From positions 62,001 through 126,000 of the forward strand of contig JAJEGS010000027.1 of assembly GCA_022819745.1 (NCBI GenBank): a stretch of DNA of 64,000 bases, given 5' to 3'. The notes below the pieces were generated by a model. The model saw nothing but the letters and a program-made list of their open reading frames with translations, had not been told where the DNA came from and made no database searches. Of this stretch, positions 23,909 to 32,703 are shown piece by piece; the stretch's first letter is position 1, and each line of letters starts with the position of its first letter. Source of the stretch: Candidatus Latescibacterota bacterium. Lineage in GTDB: Bacteria > Latescibacterota > UBA2968 > UBA8231. The position numbers and the translations under genes are program-made.

Positions 23909-25021
23909 ATGAGAACCAAGACCGAACCCATTGTTGCCGAACATCATTTCGTACTCAATCCCTCACTCAAGTTCATTTTTTGTGGTGAAGATGAGATCTT
24001 GGTGCTACACGGTGTGAGATCACAATTCAACCAAACTATCCGGGACGAAGGGAGAAGTCATCTTCTAGGTCGGGTGCTCCGTCGTTTGGCCTCGCCAGCT
24101 TCTCTGCGCGATCTCCAAGAACAAAAAGTAGTTGGAGAGGACGAACTTGAAGATGTAGAAGAGCTGCTCTCTACTTTGGCTTCTCAAGGGTTTATCTCTC
24201 CAGCCGATGAGAGCCCTATTGCAAGCTATTTGAATGCCATCACAGGTGAAAACCAGATATTCGACAACATTTGTCTTGGTATCGTAGGAGCCGGTTATAT
24301 AGGCAGCCGTGTAGCGGAAGAACTCGCGAAGATTGGAGTCGGCCATATGCAAGTTCTGGATGATCGACAAGTCGAAAACGTCGCAGTTGATCAGGCTCAG
24401 TTTAACCTACCTCAGACTTACATAGAAAAAGGACGGTCGTATGTTGAGTGCTTGGAATCTCATCTGTCAGAACTCGGTTACAATCGTTTCAAGGCGATCA
24501 AAGAACCCTATCATAATCAAGGGGCCGTAGAAAGTCTGTTTAGCGATTCAAACTTCGTTGTCGTCACCTCTGAAGTATTCTCTTCTCATCTCTTCCATAC
24601 CATGGATCTTACGGCTCTTTCTGCCGAAAAGCCATGGATGTCTGCATTTATGGACGGAAGCGAATCCTGCATCGGTCCCATTTATGTGCCGGGTGAAACG
24701 TGCTGCTACAACGAATTTGAAATCCAATCGGAAGCGACTTTATCTATTCAGAACAGCGAGTACTATACCTATAAAGAGGAAATGAGCAAGAATGGCCTTT
24801 ACAGCCATCAATTTGCGTTTCCCCCCTACGCCAGCATAGCCGCCGGTTTTGCGGCAGGTACCGCCTTATCTTTTCTCCTATCTGGAAAATCTTTCCTGAT
24901 AGGCCGATGCTTACGAATCAACTTTGAAAAGCCCTATGTCGATTACGAAGAAATTCTGAAACTGCCCAGATCACCTGTATCTGTCGGTATGAGAAATGGG
25001 TATAGACACTTGTTTCTCTAG
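23909..25021 (+). CDS. TOMM leader-binding E1-like cyclodehydratase partner (SagC/ocin-ThiF-like)
   Basis: About 370 aa. Residues 1-100 match the winged-helix-like, PqqD-type recognition region that binds the precursor leader ('RRLASPASLRDLQEQ...EDVEELLSTLASQGFI'). Residues about 120-330 form a ThiF/E1-like Rossmann domain with 'GIVGAGYIGSRVAEELAKIG' near 122. The C-terminus 'ILKLPRSPV' resembles the 'L-x-R-x-P' end of the family, but the zinc-binding CxxC pairs usual in E1 proteins are not evident. It presents the Cys-rich precursor to the YcaO enzyme. AGAGG six bases before the ATG at 23909 favours this start over 23903. First gene after the precursors. Confidence 0.83.
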   Translation: MRTKTEPIVAEHHFVLNPSLKFIFCGEDEILVLHGVRSQFNQTIRDEGRSHLLGRVLRRLASPASLRDLQEQKVVGEDELEDVEELLSTLASQGFISPADESPIASYLNAITGENQIFDNICLGIVGAGYIGSRVAEELAKIGVGHMQVLDDRQVENVAVDQAQFNLPQTYIEKGRSYVECLESHLSELGYNRFKAIKEPYHNQGAVESLFSDSNFVVVTSEVFSSHLFHTMDLTALSAEKPWMSAFMDGSESCIGPIYVPGETCCYNEFEIQSEATLSIQNSEYYTYKEEMSKNGLYSHQFAFPPYASIAAGFAAGTALSFLLSGKSFLIGRCLRINFEKPYVDYEEILKLPRSPVSVGMRNGYRHLFL

Positions 25022-25099
25022 ACATCTCGTTAGATTGGATACTGCCCAATTCAAAGCATATCCTGTCAATCTAGTATAACTCACTAAACGGAGTGCAAA

Positions 25100-25903
25100 A
25101 TGACTGACGAATCTTCTCATATTGCTTCAGATTCTCTATTGAAAAACCTTCAGATGTTTCTGGAATTGCCAATTATACCTTCGCCTCACAGTATTGACTT
25201 AAGCCACTCGGCGGCTTCGGATTATCTTTATCGACAAGCTAGGGCAAAACCGCATGTGGCCGAATTGTACCACGAAAATTCAAAATTGAATCCTCACTCA
25301 ACTCTTCAGATTCCCTCTGATACCTCAACGCTTGAACAGGTGCGCCGGTGGTTCTTTGAAACCGCCTATCGCGTTGATGAAGAAATCTTGATTGCCGACG
25401 GCTCTGGGTTGAGAATCCCTTATGACCAACTTCCTGATTGGCTCCAAGGCCCACTGAACCACTTTTCCAAACCAAGCTCTCTGACCAATTTGCTCTATGC
25501 TGCTGACCTGCTCGTGTTGAATGATGGAGTACTCTTCCGCGTAGTCCCAGAGTTAGACTATTTATGGGTTGAGCGTAAAGTGGAAAATGAAGCCACACTT
25601 TTGCCCGACCTTTTCTGGAGATCGTCGCCCGTGCGCCTTGAAGAGTATTCGACCATGTTAATCGTCATCGCCTGCCCTTGGAGGTACATGCTTATATATG
25701 GCCCCCGAGGCTATCGCCACACTTTGCTCGATATTGGGCGACTGCTGGGATATTTGCAGCATCAGTACTCATCCTCCGGCTACCCGGCTACCGTCCATCA
25801 AGACTTCCTCGATACAAAAGCAGACGAATTCGTACAAGCCGACGGCGTAGAACGGTCCGTTTACGCCCTTCTTACCTTCTCACCTATTAACGCGGATAAA
25901 TAG
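25100..25903 (+). CDS. degenerate SagB/nitroreductase-fold protein
   Basis: A 267-aa protein that appears related to SagB-type dehydrogenases without being an obvious active enzyme. 'VAELYHENSKLNP' (about 53-65) matches the 'YHE-x-SKL' opening of SagB proteins. The last 80 residues, 'PWRYMLIYGPRGYRHTLLDIGRLLGYLQ...', resemble the 'WKYG-RGYRY-LLDAGH' region. The usual flavin-binding Arg-Ser/Thr-x-Arg near the start of the nitroreductase domain is not visible. It may be a structural partner of the true SagB encoded next (4 bases downstream), since nitroreductase-fold enzymes are dimers. The pairing is an inference. Confidence 0.65.
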   Translation: MTDESSHIASDSLLKNLQMFLELPIIPSPHSIDLSHSAASDYLYRQARAKPHVAELYHENSKLNPHSTLQIPSDTSTLEQVRRWFFETAYRVDEEILIADGSGLRIPYDQLPDWLQGPLNHFSKPSSLTNLLYAADLLVLNDGVLFRVVPELDYLWVERKVENEATLLPDLFWRSSPVRLEEYSTMLIVIACPWRYMLIYGPRGYRHTLLDIGRLLGYLQHQYSSSGYPATVHQDFLDTKADEFVQADGVERSVYALLTFSPINADK

Positions 25904-25906
25904 AAG

Positions 25907-26896
25907 ATGGCAATCGGTGAAAGAAAGTCCGTTGCGGTAGAAATACCGGATTCCCTACCTCATTCAGAGTCTACTACTGCTATAGAGCCAGCACTTCTGC
26001 AAGAGTTGAAAGGATTCAATTCTCAAGAGCAGCTAGTTTTATGTGAACTTATAAAGCGTACCAAACGGGATAGATCGGCCAATGGACCTGTAGATGAATT
26101 AGCTGTTGTAGTAAATGGACTAAGAGATTTCTCGACAGAAGACGAATGGCTGTTTTTTCTAAAACTAAATGAAAAAATTGCACCGAACCTACACAAAGAA
26201 TTCGTTGGAGCGAAGAAAATTCAACTGGAGACAATGTTTCCTACTGTGGCCAAATCTATATCGGAAGTAATCAACAGTCGTACCTCAGTCCGAGATTTCA
26301 ATGGGTCAGCTCTATCGCTCGAAAAGCTAAGTACACTGTTGAGACAATCCTGTGGTGTACGGGGTACCATGTTTTCATATAATCGCCGCGACGTTGCGCT
26401 ACGCAATTTCCCAACTGCTGGCGGATTACAATGTACTGAGTTATATCTAGTGGTTAATGGAGTATCCGACCTCCTGCAAGGATTATACCACTACAATCCA
26501 ATGCAAAATTGCTTGGAACTAATTGAGAAAGGCAACTTTCGGTGGCGTGTGGTCAATTGTTGTCCTAATCATGAATGGTTATCCGAAGCGAGTGTCGTCA
26601 TTTTCATTGCCCCTGATATATCGAGGCTTACATGGAAATATGGTACTTATAGATCATACCGATTGGCTCATCTTGAAACCGGAGTAGCGAGTCAGAACCT
26701 GCATCTTGTCGCCACGGCGCTCGGATTGGGATCGTGTATGGTATTTGGCTTTGACGACGAACGCACAGACTCTTTATTGGGATTGGATGGACGTAGAGAA
26801 TTTACAACCTTAGTGGTTGCTGTGGGAAATAAAGTAGATAAAGGGGCGCTTCTACGAAAAACTACCAGTAGAAGCGATAGCATTTCAACTGATTAA
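25907..26896 (+). CDS. sagB: SagB-type dehydrogenase (azoline oxidase)
   Basis: A 329-aa FMN-dependent nitroreductase-family enzyme. 'INSRTSVRDFNGSALSLEKL' (about 122-141) is the flavin-binding R-x-S-x-R-x-F motif. 'FPTAGGLQCTELYLVVNGV' and 'LYHYNPMQNCLEL' follow, and 'RSYRLAHLETGVASQNLHLVATALGLGS' forms the C-terminal core. In TOMM pathways it oxidises azolines to aromatic thiazoles and oxazoles. About 110 N-terminal residues precede the core and may be a helical adaptor. It follows the degenerate homologue with a 3-base gap. The gene is clearly AT-richer than the host genes. Confidence 0.88.
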   Translation: MAIGERKSVAVEIPDSLPHSESTTAIEPALLQELKGFNSQEQLVLCELIKRTKRDRSANGPVDELAVVVNGLRDFSTEDEWLFFLKLNEKIAPNLHKEFVGAKKIQLETMFPTVAKSISEVINSRTSVRDFNGSALSLEKLSTLLRQSCGVRGTMFSYNRRDVALRNFPTAGGLQCTELYLVVNGVSDLLQGLYHYNPMQNCLELIEKGNFRWRVVNCCPNHEWLSEASVVIFIAPDISRLTWKYGTYRSYRLAHLETGVASQNLHLVATALGLGSCMVFGFDDERTDSLLGLDGRREFTTLVVAVGNKVDKGALLRKTTSRSDSISTD

Positions 26897-26908
26897 GGAT
26901 TTCATGTA

Positions 26909-27682
26909 ATGACCTTTTTGAGCAAGACTATTTGGCTCCGCAGTTTCGTCGCACTCTGGATAGTCGAGTGCAAATTATTCTTACGTCAACCTACTTCTGC
27001 CTTCTTTACATTTGTACTACCCATCTGTTTTTTTTTACTGTTCGGATCTATATTTGGAGAAGCTCCACTATGGGATCGGCCCGATGTACGATACATTGAT
27101 TTCTATGCCCCAGCACTCATGGCTGCATATATCGGCCAAACTGGGCTGATCAACATCACTAACTCCTTGTCTGAATATCGTCTGCTCGGCATTCTCAAGC
27201 GCTATGTTGTCAGCCCGCTTTCGCTTGGATTCTACCTCTGTGTTCACATTATAATGCAGACAGTCGTATTTACTGTTTCTGCTTTGAGTTTATTCGTGGT
27301 AGCAGAGAGTGTTTTTGATCTTCATTTTCGCGGGCATTTGATAGTTGTCCTTTTTGTAGGGATAATCTGCATCGCTTGCTTTTTTGCTTTGGGTTTCTTA
27401 GTAAATAGTATTTCCAAATCTCCAAGAAGCACTCAAGCTCTGTGCCAATTTTTATTTCTTACCATGTTTTTTATGTCAGGTGCTACTTTTCCTCGGCAAA
27501 TGTTTCCAGATTGGCTACGGACTTTGAGCTGGGGTTCCCCTTTGACCCATGTCGTTATAGCCTTCTCTGGTGTATGGCTCGGGGATCCGATATCTCAGCA
27601 CGTAAAATCATTACTGTTTCTTACAGTCATAACTGTGCTATCTTATCTAATCTCTACTCGAACATTCAAATGGGAGGTGTAG
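26909..27682 (+). CDS. ABC-2 type transporter permease
   Basis: A 257-aa inner-membrane protein with six hydrophobic segments in the ABC-2 permease arrangement. A first segment ('SAFFTFVLPICFFLLFGSIFG') is followed by the 'YIDFYAPALMAAYIGQTGL' loop, the 'RLLGILKRYVVSPLSLG' coupling region, and 'FFMSGATFPRQMFPDWLRTLSWGSPLTH', which is very typical of this class. It should pair with the ATPase at 29894-31573 to export the modified peptide, and possibly to give self-immunity, like SagG/SagH. It lies 12 bases after sagB and 7 before the YcaO gene. Confidence 0.88.
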   Translation: MTFLSKTIWLRSFVALWIVECKLFLRQPTSAFFTFVLPICFFLLFGSIFGEAPLWDRPDVRYIDFYAPALMAAYIGQTGLINITNSLSEYRLLGILKRYVVSPLSLGFYLCVHIIMQTVVFTVSALSLFVVAESVFDLHFRGHLIVVLFVGIICIACFFALGFLVNSISKSPRSTQALCQFLFLTMFFMSGATFPRQMFPDWLRTLSWGSPLTHVVIAFSGVWLGDPISQHVKSLLFLTVITVLSYLISTRTFKWEV

Positions 27683-27689
27683 ATCCATT

Positions 27690-29153
27690 ATGGTCTCTAT
27701 AAAATTGGATTACAGTTACGTAAACTCTTATCGAGAATTTTTGCCTAACGTTATGAGCAAAAAAGAAGGTAAAGCAATCCAAGAAATGCTCTCTTGGTAC
27801 TTTCCTAATGGTCCAATCCAATTTTCGACTAATTATAACGGTGGAGCTGGAATTTCTCAAGCCGTAGTAGCAAATAGTGAGCACTGGAACACAGATCAAG
27901 TCATGAGTCAGATTCTCGGTCTGCCATCACTTAACTTTGATTTGAAATCTTCTGTGATAGCAGGTGGTAAAGGCTTTAGGCTTGCGTCTTCTTTTTTATC
28001 CGGTCTAGGAGAAAGCGTTGAAAGGCTGTCAGGAGCGTTTGCTTTCTTCAAAAAGGACTTAGAAATATGTGCCGGATCCTATAGTTCACTACAGAAAGCC
28101 GGTCAAAATGCTATTTCTCCAGAAGAACTTCCCTTGTTTGCAGACGAACAATACGCTTCCCCTGACTTTTTTTTTCACCCCTTTACTCACGACACCGAAT
28201 TTAACTGGATCAAGGGACATCGGCTCATCAGCCAAGAAGACATCTGGATTCCTTTACAGCTCGTACTCTTCTTTTATGTTCCGTCTATTGAGGAGACGCG
28301 AATCGGCTATTCATCTTCATCTGGAATGGCTTCGCATATAGATGAACCTCTAGCTATTATTGCGGGAGTGACGGAACTCTTTGAGCGCGATGCATTAATG
28401 GTATCTTGGTATGCAAATATCCCTCTATATCGAGTAGAAGCCGATAGGTCACTTTCTTCTAGGGAGACTAACAGAGCCTTAGAACATATCAAGTATCGGG
28501 ACAGCGATGTAGATTTCTGGTTACACGACGTCGGCTTTTTCAATTTGCCCTGCATCTCGGCAACTCAATGGGTACCGTACTACAAAAAATTTGCCTATCA
28601 GGCTGGAGCAGCAGTGGCTTTGGATGGAGAAGAAGCATTTACCCAAGCCTTATTAGAATATGGACAGTCCGAACTGCAATTGAAATGTGCTATGCTAGCA
28701 CCTCAAAGACAACTGTATAGAGGTGTTGAGGTTATATTTGATGCTCCTCCAGACAAACCTCTGGCCGAGATGAGTACATTCTTGGAGACCATTGGATATT
28801 ATGGATATGCTGAGAATGCCGAACGCCTAGAGAAATTTTTTCGTAGTGATGATACGGTGGTTCTGTCGGAATTGCCAAAGGCAAGATTTAAAGATTCAGA
28901 AAGGCAATTAGGGTATCTCAAAGAGATTCTTCAACAGTATAACATAGACCCTATTATCATTGATTGTACCCATGAACAGATGTCTCAGGTAAAGGTTGTC
29001 AAAGCATTCATTCCTGAGTTAGTACAGCCGCATGTCAGTGCATATCCCTATTTGGGACATCCTCGTATTTACGAACTACCCATGAAAATGGGACTGAAAG
29101 ATAAGCCTCTCACATTTAAAGAGCTCAAGCTAGGGCCTGTCCCTTTTCCTTAA
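27690..29153 (+). CDS. YcaO cyclodehydratase (TOMM/SagD type)
   Basis: A 487-aa YcaO-domain protein that uses ATP to activate the peptide backbone and cyclise Cys (and Ser/Thr) to azolines. The ATP/Mg-binding glutamates can be seen in 'FLSGLGESVERLSGAF' (about 107-122) and 'AGVTELFERDALMVSWY' (about 226-242), with 'ALLEYGQSELQLK' near 332. The C-terminus is exactly ...GPVPFP, the PxPxP ending typical of TOMM cyclodehydratases and important for activity. It acts with the E1-like partner encoded at 23909. Seven-base gap after the permease gene. Confidence 0.93.
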   Translation: MVSIKLDYSYVNSYREFLPNVMSKKEGKAIQEMLSWYFPNGPIQFSTNYNGGAGISQAVVANSEHWNTDQVMSQILGLPSLNFDLKSSVIAGGKGFRLASSFLSGLGESVERLSGAFAFFKKDLEICAGSYSSLQKAGQNAISPEELPLFADEQYASPDFFFHPFTHDTEFNWIKGHRLISQEDIWIPLQLVLFFYVPSIEETRIGYSSSSGMASHIDEPLAIIAGVTELFERDALMVSWYANIPLYRVEADRSLSSRETNRALEHIKYRDSDVDFWLHDVGFFNLPCISATQWVPYYKKFAYQAGAAVALDGEEAFTQALLEYGQSELQLKCAMLAPQRQLYRGVEVIFDAPPDKPLAEMSTFLETIGYYGYAENAERLEKFFRSDDTVVLSELPKARFKDSERQLGYLKEILQQYNIDPIIIDCTHEQMSQVKVVKAFIPELVQPHVSAYPYLGHPRIYELPMKMGLKDKPLTFKELKLGPVPFP

Positions 29154-29168
29154 GCTTCGTTGAGAACC

Positions 29169-29897
29169 ATGTTTTGTCTTGTTTTTGTCTTGGCATATCC
29201 GGGCATCCTTTATGCAGTATATACATGTTTATATCTGATGAGTAGTTCGGCATTATTCGGAAAGATACTGAACTCAAGATTGGATCGCTATGACTTTATC
29301 GTACCTTTGGTATCTCTTGCGGCTGTCTTGGCTCTGATTCTGAGCATGTGTGATTCAACTATCCATATATTGGCCTCCGCCTTTGAATGGCCTATATGGT
29401 TCGACTTGCCAATATACTTGTCACTCGGCATTGCAATTTTTATTGGTGTGAGCGTGGGGGTGGCTTTTTATTTTTTTGAGATCATTATATCGCAAGCATG
29501 GCTAAAACTGCGGATGGGAAACAACCCGACGGCAAGGCAATGGATGTTTGGGGAGACTAGACGCATTGTGAATCAGGGACAAAGATTACCTATAGGTATA
29601 TTATTGGGTTCCGTTCTTAGTGAATCTTTTTTAGAGGAGGTACTATGGAGATGCTACTTAATTTCTTATACAACTGATATCTTAAATATGCCTGCACAAT
29701 ACGCGATCGCTATTTCTTCCGTAGCATTTGGAATGAATCATATAGCCTATGGTTTGGCAAATGTGCTCTCTAAAACCTTGTTCGGTGCAATCTTGAGTCT
29801 CCTATATCTCGCCTCCAATAGCCTTTTGCCATGCATATTGTGCCATCAAGTCTTCAACCTTATGGTTTTTAAAATTCGCATCGAATGGAAATCATGA
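29169..29897 (+). CDS. CPBP family intramembrane metalloprotease (SagE-like)
   Basis: About 242 aa with six to seven hydrophobic segments. The CPBP/Abi signature is present: 'ESFLEEVLWRCYLIS' gives EExxxR (about 154-168), 'AFGMNHIAYG' the second motif with His, and 'CHQVFNL' the third. In streptolysin S-type clusters SagE is thought to remove the leader peptide or provide immunity. The frame also opens with a TTG at 29160; ATG 29169 is preferred but neither has a good RBS. The gene is coupled to the ATPase gene: its TGA overlaps an ATGA at 29894. Confidence 0.87.
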   Translation: MFCLVFVLAYPGILYAVYTCLYLMSSSALFGKILNSRLDRYDFIVPLVSLAAVLALILSMCDSTIHILASAFEWPIWFDLPIYLSLGIAIFIGVSVGVAFYFFEIIISQAWLKLRMGNNPTARQWMFGETRRIVNQGQRLPIGILLGSVLSESFLEEVLWRCYLISYTTDILNMPAQYAIAISSVAFGMNHIAYGLANVLSKTLFGAILSLLYLASNSLLPCILCHQVFNLMVFKIRIEWKS

Positions 29898-31573
29898 CTG
29901 CAATGTCGAGTAGCTCACCTCCGGCCAATGCAAGCGGTGATCAAATCCCCATTATAGAGGTAAGTAACTTATGCAAAAGTTACGACGGGTTCGCCGCCGT
30001 TCAAAACGCAAATTTTACCGTATATCCACAACAAGTTTTTTGCCTAGTAGGACCCAACGGGGCAGGTAAAACATCTATCATAGATTGCATTGTAGGCTTA
30101 AAAAAGCCCGATACTGGAGACATTCACTTGTTTGGCGAAAGTATCTCCGATCTGCGGCGGCGCAAGGACATATGCAGTAAAATCGGCATTCAATTTCAAG
30201 AAGACTCTCTCTATAATGATATTCGAGTCAGGGAGGCACTAGGCCTTTATGCAAAAATGTATCAGGATCCGGTTAATCCTGATGATTTAATCGACGTTTT
30301 TGAGCTGCAACGTCAGCAGAAAATCGCCTATAAAGATCTGTCGGGAGGAGAAAAGCGCAGGCTGCTCATTGCCATTGCCTTAGTGGGCAAACCTGCACTA
30401 CTGATCCTCGATGAACCGTCGAGTAACTTGGATCCGCACCTACGTCGGCAACTCTGGGATGTACTAAACCAGTACCGTCGCCAAGGTCTCACCATTGTCA
30501 TGACTACCCACAACATGCAAGAAGCTCAGCAGTACAGCGATGTGGTCTGCGTGATGAGCAAGGGCCAAATCATTGCCTCGGGTTCAGTACCGCAACTGCT
30601 CGAAAAGTTTCAGTTAAATCTCAAAGTAGAGGTGGAAACCGAAGTCAATCCCAAAATCTTGGCAGACTGTCCTAGAGTAACCCACATCAACGACAGTTCC
30701 CAAGGCACGTATATATATGGTAAGGATGAGGTGTTTAAGAATGCAGTTATAGACCGTCTTAACAGCTTTAACATACATCAATTTTCCGTAAAAACCGCGG
30801 ATCTTGAAGATGTGTACCTATTCGCCACAGGAAGCCGATATATGCGCTATGGTCAAAAAAACGCAAGAAATGATCGAAGCATCGAATCAGAGGCTCTTTT
30901 CGTCGAGGGCCAAGAGCTTCTTCAGCAGGCAATTGACACCTCCAATCCCGACCAATTATACGAGGCACAGAAACTGTTTGACCGTGTTCGCCAAAACGGT
31001 AATTACGAGATATTTGCCCTGTATTACCTAGCTTTGTGCGAGTATCGTCTCGCCACGCTTTTTGCGGCCACTCCCGGCGAGCAGGCCGAGTGCATTAATC
31101 GAACGATAGAGCATCTCAAAGAGGCCATTGAGTTGGAAGACAACTTCAGCGACGCCTATGCCCTCTTAGCTAGTGCCTATGGCCAGAAACTAAGCCTGAA
31201 GCCTCATTTGGGTATGGCGTTAGGCCCTGAGACTAAAAGGGTTCTTGAAAAATCCAAGCGACTCGATGGCAACAATCCCCGCGTCGTCTTAATAGATGGA
31301 ATGAGCGACTATTATACTCCAGCTATGTTCGGCGGCGACAAGAAGCGAGCCATCTCTAAGATGGAGCAGGCCCTTGAGTTGTTCGCTAAAGAGGAAATCC
31401 GCGATCCCTTTCAACCCTCTTGGGGCTACGACGAAGCCTGCGCCCACTTGGGTATCATGCGTCAAGAGGGCGGAGACACTGAGGGGGCAAGGGAAGCCTT
31501 TGTCAAAGCCCTCGACGTGAATCCCAACAACGGCTGGGTGAAATCCCAGTTGTTACCGGGATTGGATAGTTAA
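29894..31573 (+). CDS. ABC transporter ATPase fused to a C-terminal TPR-like domain
   Basis: Residues 1-310 are an ABC ATPase: Walker A 'GPNGAGKTS' (near 52), signature 'LSGGEKRRLLIA' (near 150), Walker B 'ALLILDEPSSNLDP' (near 172) and a DrrA-like regulatory part. Residues about 330-559 form a helical TPR-like domain with 'YALLASAYGQ', 'NPRVVLIDGMSDYYTPAMFGGDKKRA' and 'AREAFVKALDVNPNNGWVKSQLLP'. Nearly the same pattern occurs in the secreted protein encoded at 34949-35722. A TPR domain fused to an exporter ATPase is unusual. The start at 29894 gives an ATGA overlap with the protease gene; 29885 and 29903 are also possible. It is the last gene of the TOMM operon. Confidence 0.88.
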   Translation: MTAMSSSSPPANASGDQIPIIEVSNLCKSYDGFAAVQNANFTVYPQQVFCLVGPNGAGKTSIIDCIVGLKKPDTGDIHLFGESISDLRRRKDICSKIGIQFQEDSLYNDIRVREALGLYAKMYQDPVNPDDLIDVFELQRQQKIAYKDLSGGEKRRLLIAIALVGKPALLILDEPSSNLDPHLRRQLWDVLNQYRRQGLTIVMTTHNMQEAQQYSDVVCVMSKGQIIASGSVPQLLEKFQLNLKVEVETEVNPKILADCPRVTHINDSSQGTYIYGKDEVFKNAVIDRLNSFNIHQFSVKTADLEDVYLFATGSRYMRYGQKNARNDRSIESEALFVEGQELLQQAIDTSNPDQLYEAQKLFDRVRQNGNYEIFALYYLALCEYRLATLFAATPGEQAECINRTIEHLKEAIELEDNFSDAYALLASAYGQKLSLKPHLGMALGPETKRVLEKSKRLDGNNPRVVLIDGMSDYYTPAMFGGDKKRAISKMEQALELFAKEEIRDPFQPSWGYDEACAHLGIMRQEGGDTEGAREAFVKALDVNPNNGWVKSQLLPGLDS

Positions 31574-31671
31574 TCGCAGTGGATAAAAGATGTACAGTTC
31601 ACTGCCGCGTCAGTTGCAGATGCTCTGGAGATCGTCCCCGACAACAGGTACACACCTGCAAAAAAAATGAG

Positions 31672-31705
31672 TTGACAAAGCCTCTAATAACTCTATTTTA
31701 TAGAG
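31672..31705 (+). promoter_or_regulatory. promoter with overlapping inverted repeat (candidate operator)
   Basis: A consensus -35 TTGACA (31672-31677) and TATTTT (31694-31699) at 16 bases, about 90 bases before the membrane-protein gene. The inverted repeat CTCTA-TTTTA-TAGAG (31691-31705) covers the -10 region and could be the operator for the winged-helix regulator encoded in the same operon (inference). Confidence 0.5.
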
Positions 31706-31795
31706 AACTCTGCATTCGTTAAAGAGCTTTCATCATCAGAAAAGGCCGTCGTCTCGTTGCCCTCGGGGCGACGGCCCACACAAGGAGGATTGCCC

Positions 31796-32395
31796 ATGGA
31801 CCCCAAAGTGACGCAGAAGCTCGAAGAGGACGTGTCCTTTGTCCGCCAGGCGGTGGAGCAGCGGGACGACGGCCAGTATCGTACGCTGGGGATCACCGTC
31901 CTGTGGGCGGTGATCATTGCCGTCGGATACACTCTGAACGATTTCGCCGTGGAATACTCGCCCCTGTTCTGGACCATCGCCCCCGTAGCTGGTTTCCTGG
32001 TCAGTTGCGGCCTCGGTGCTTGGCAGGGAAGAAAACAGGGAGTCCGCATGCCGGGGCTGGGGAGGAGACATGCTCTGCACTGGGGCACCATCTTCTTCGC
32101 AGTAGTGGCGGTGACTTCCATCGCCCTTTCCCACCGTATCGACGGTCGGGTCATCGGGCAGCTCTTCGCCCTCATCTCTGGTGTGGTATTCTTTCTGGGC
32201 GGGCTGCACTTGGACCGGCGCACTCTCTGGCCGGGGGTGCTGCTCATCTGCGGGTCGGTCGCGATCGATCACATCCAACCCTATCCCTGGACCACGGTCG
32301 GATTGGCCACTGCCGCCGGCCTAGTGGTCAGTGCCCTATGGATGAAACCGAAGGATGAGGAAGCGAAGGATGAGAAAGTCCTCGCAACCGGCTGA
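31796..32395 (+). CDS. small integral membrane protein paired with winged-helix regulator
   Basis: A 199-aa protein with a soluble charged N-terminus (about 40 residues, 'MDPKVTQKLEEDVSFVRQAV') and about six closely packed hydrophobic segments. The tail is Lys/Glu-rich. No enzyme motif is seen. AAGGAGG just before the ATG at 31796 decides this start against the upstream 31757. It overlaps the following HTH gene by 41 bases, an arrangement I know from membrane-protein/HTH_34 regulator pairs in Bacteroidetes-like genomes, where the membrane protein may sense a signal. High GC, unlike the TOMM cluster just upstream. Confidence 0.75.
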   Translation: MDPKVTQKLEEDVSFVRQAVEQRDDGQYRTLGITVLWAVIIAVGYTLNDFAVEYSPLFWTIAPVAGFLVSCGLGAWQGRKQGVRMPGLGRRHALHWGTIFFAVVAVTSIALSHRIDGRVIGQLFALISGVVFFLGGLHLDRRTLWPGVLLICGSVAIDHIQPYPWTTVGLATAAGLVVSALWMKPKDEEAKDEKVLATG

Positions 32396-32702
32396 AGTCA
32401 CCTCCAAGGGGCTGGTGAAGCTGGACAAGCTGCTGGAACATCGCAGCCGGTTCGGAGCCTGTGTGTTGCTAGCCGGCGGGGACTCCATGACCTTCACCAG
32501 CCTGAAGCAGTTCCTCAAGGAGACGGACGGCAATCTGGGGGCGCACCTGCGCAAGCTAGAGGACGCCGAGTATCTCAGCGTGTCCAAGCGTTTCGAGAAC
32601 CGCAAGCCGGTGACTTGGTACCGCCTAACCAAAAAGGGTGCCAAGGCCCTGCAGAACCACCTCGAAGCCTTGCAGACGGTGATTCGGGGGGCGAGGCCCT
32701 GA
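32355..32702 (+). CDS. winged-helix DNA-binding regulator (HTH_34/MarR-like)
   Basis: A 115-aa protein (110 if started at the ATG at 32370) consisting of one winged-helix domain. 'LDKLLEHRSRFGACVLL' is helix 1. 'FTSLKQFLKETDGNLGAHLRKLEDAEYLSVSKRF' is the recognition helix and wing start. 'PVTWYRLTKKGAKALQNHLEAL' closes the wing. This matches the HTH_34 (PF13601) pattern of small regulators related to PadR/MarR. It is embedded between its membrane partner (41-base overlap) and the TonB-dependent receptor gene, whose ATG is one base after its TGA, so it probably controls this operon, perhaps through the inverted repeat at 31691-31705. Confidence 0.85.
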   Translation: MRKRRMRKSSQPAEVTSKGLVKLDKLLEHRSRFGACVLLAGGDSMTFTSLKQFLKETDGNLGAHLRKLEDAEYLSVSKRFENRKPVTWYRLTKKGAKALQNHLEALQTVIRGARP

Positions 32703-32703
32703 G

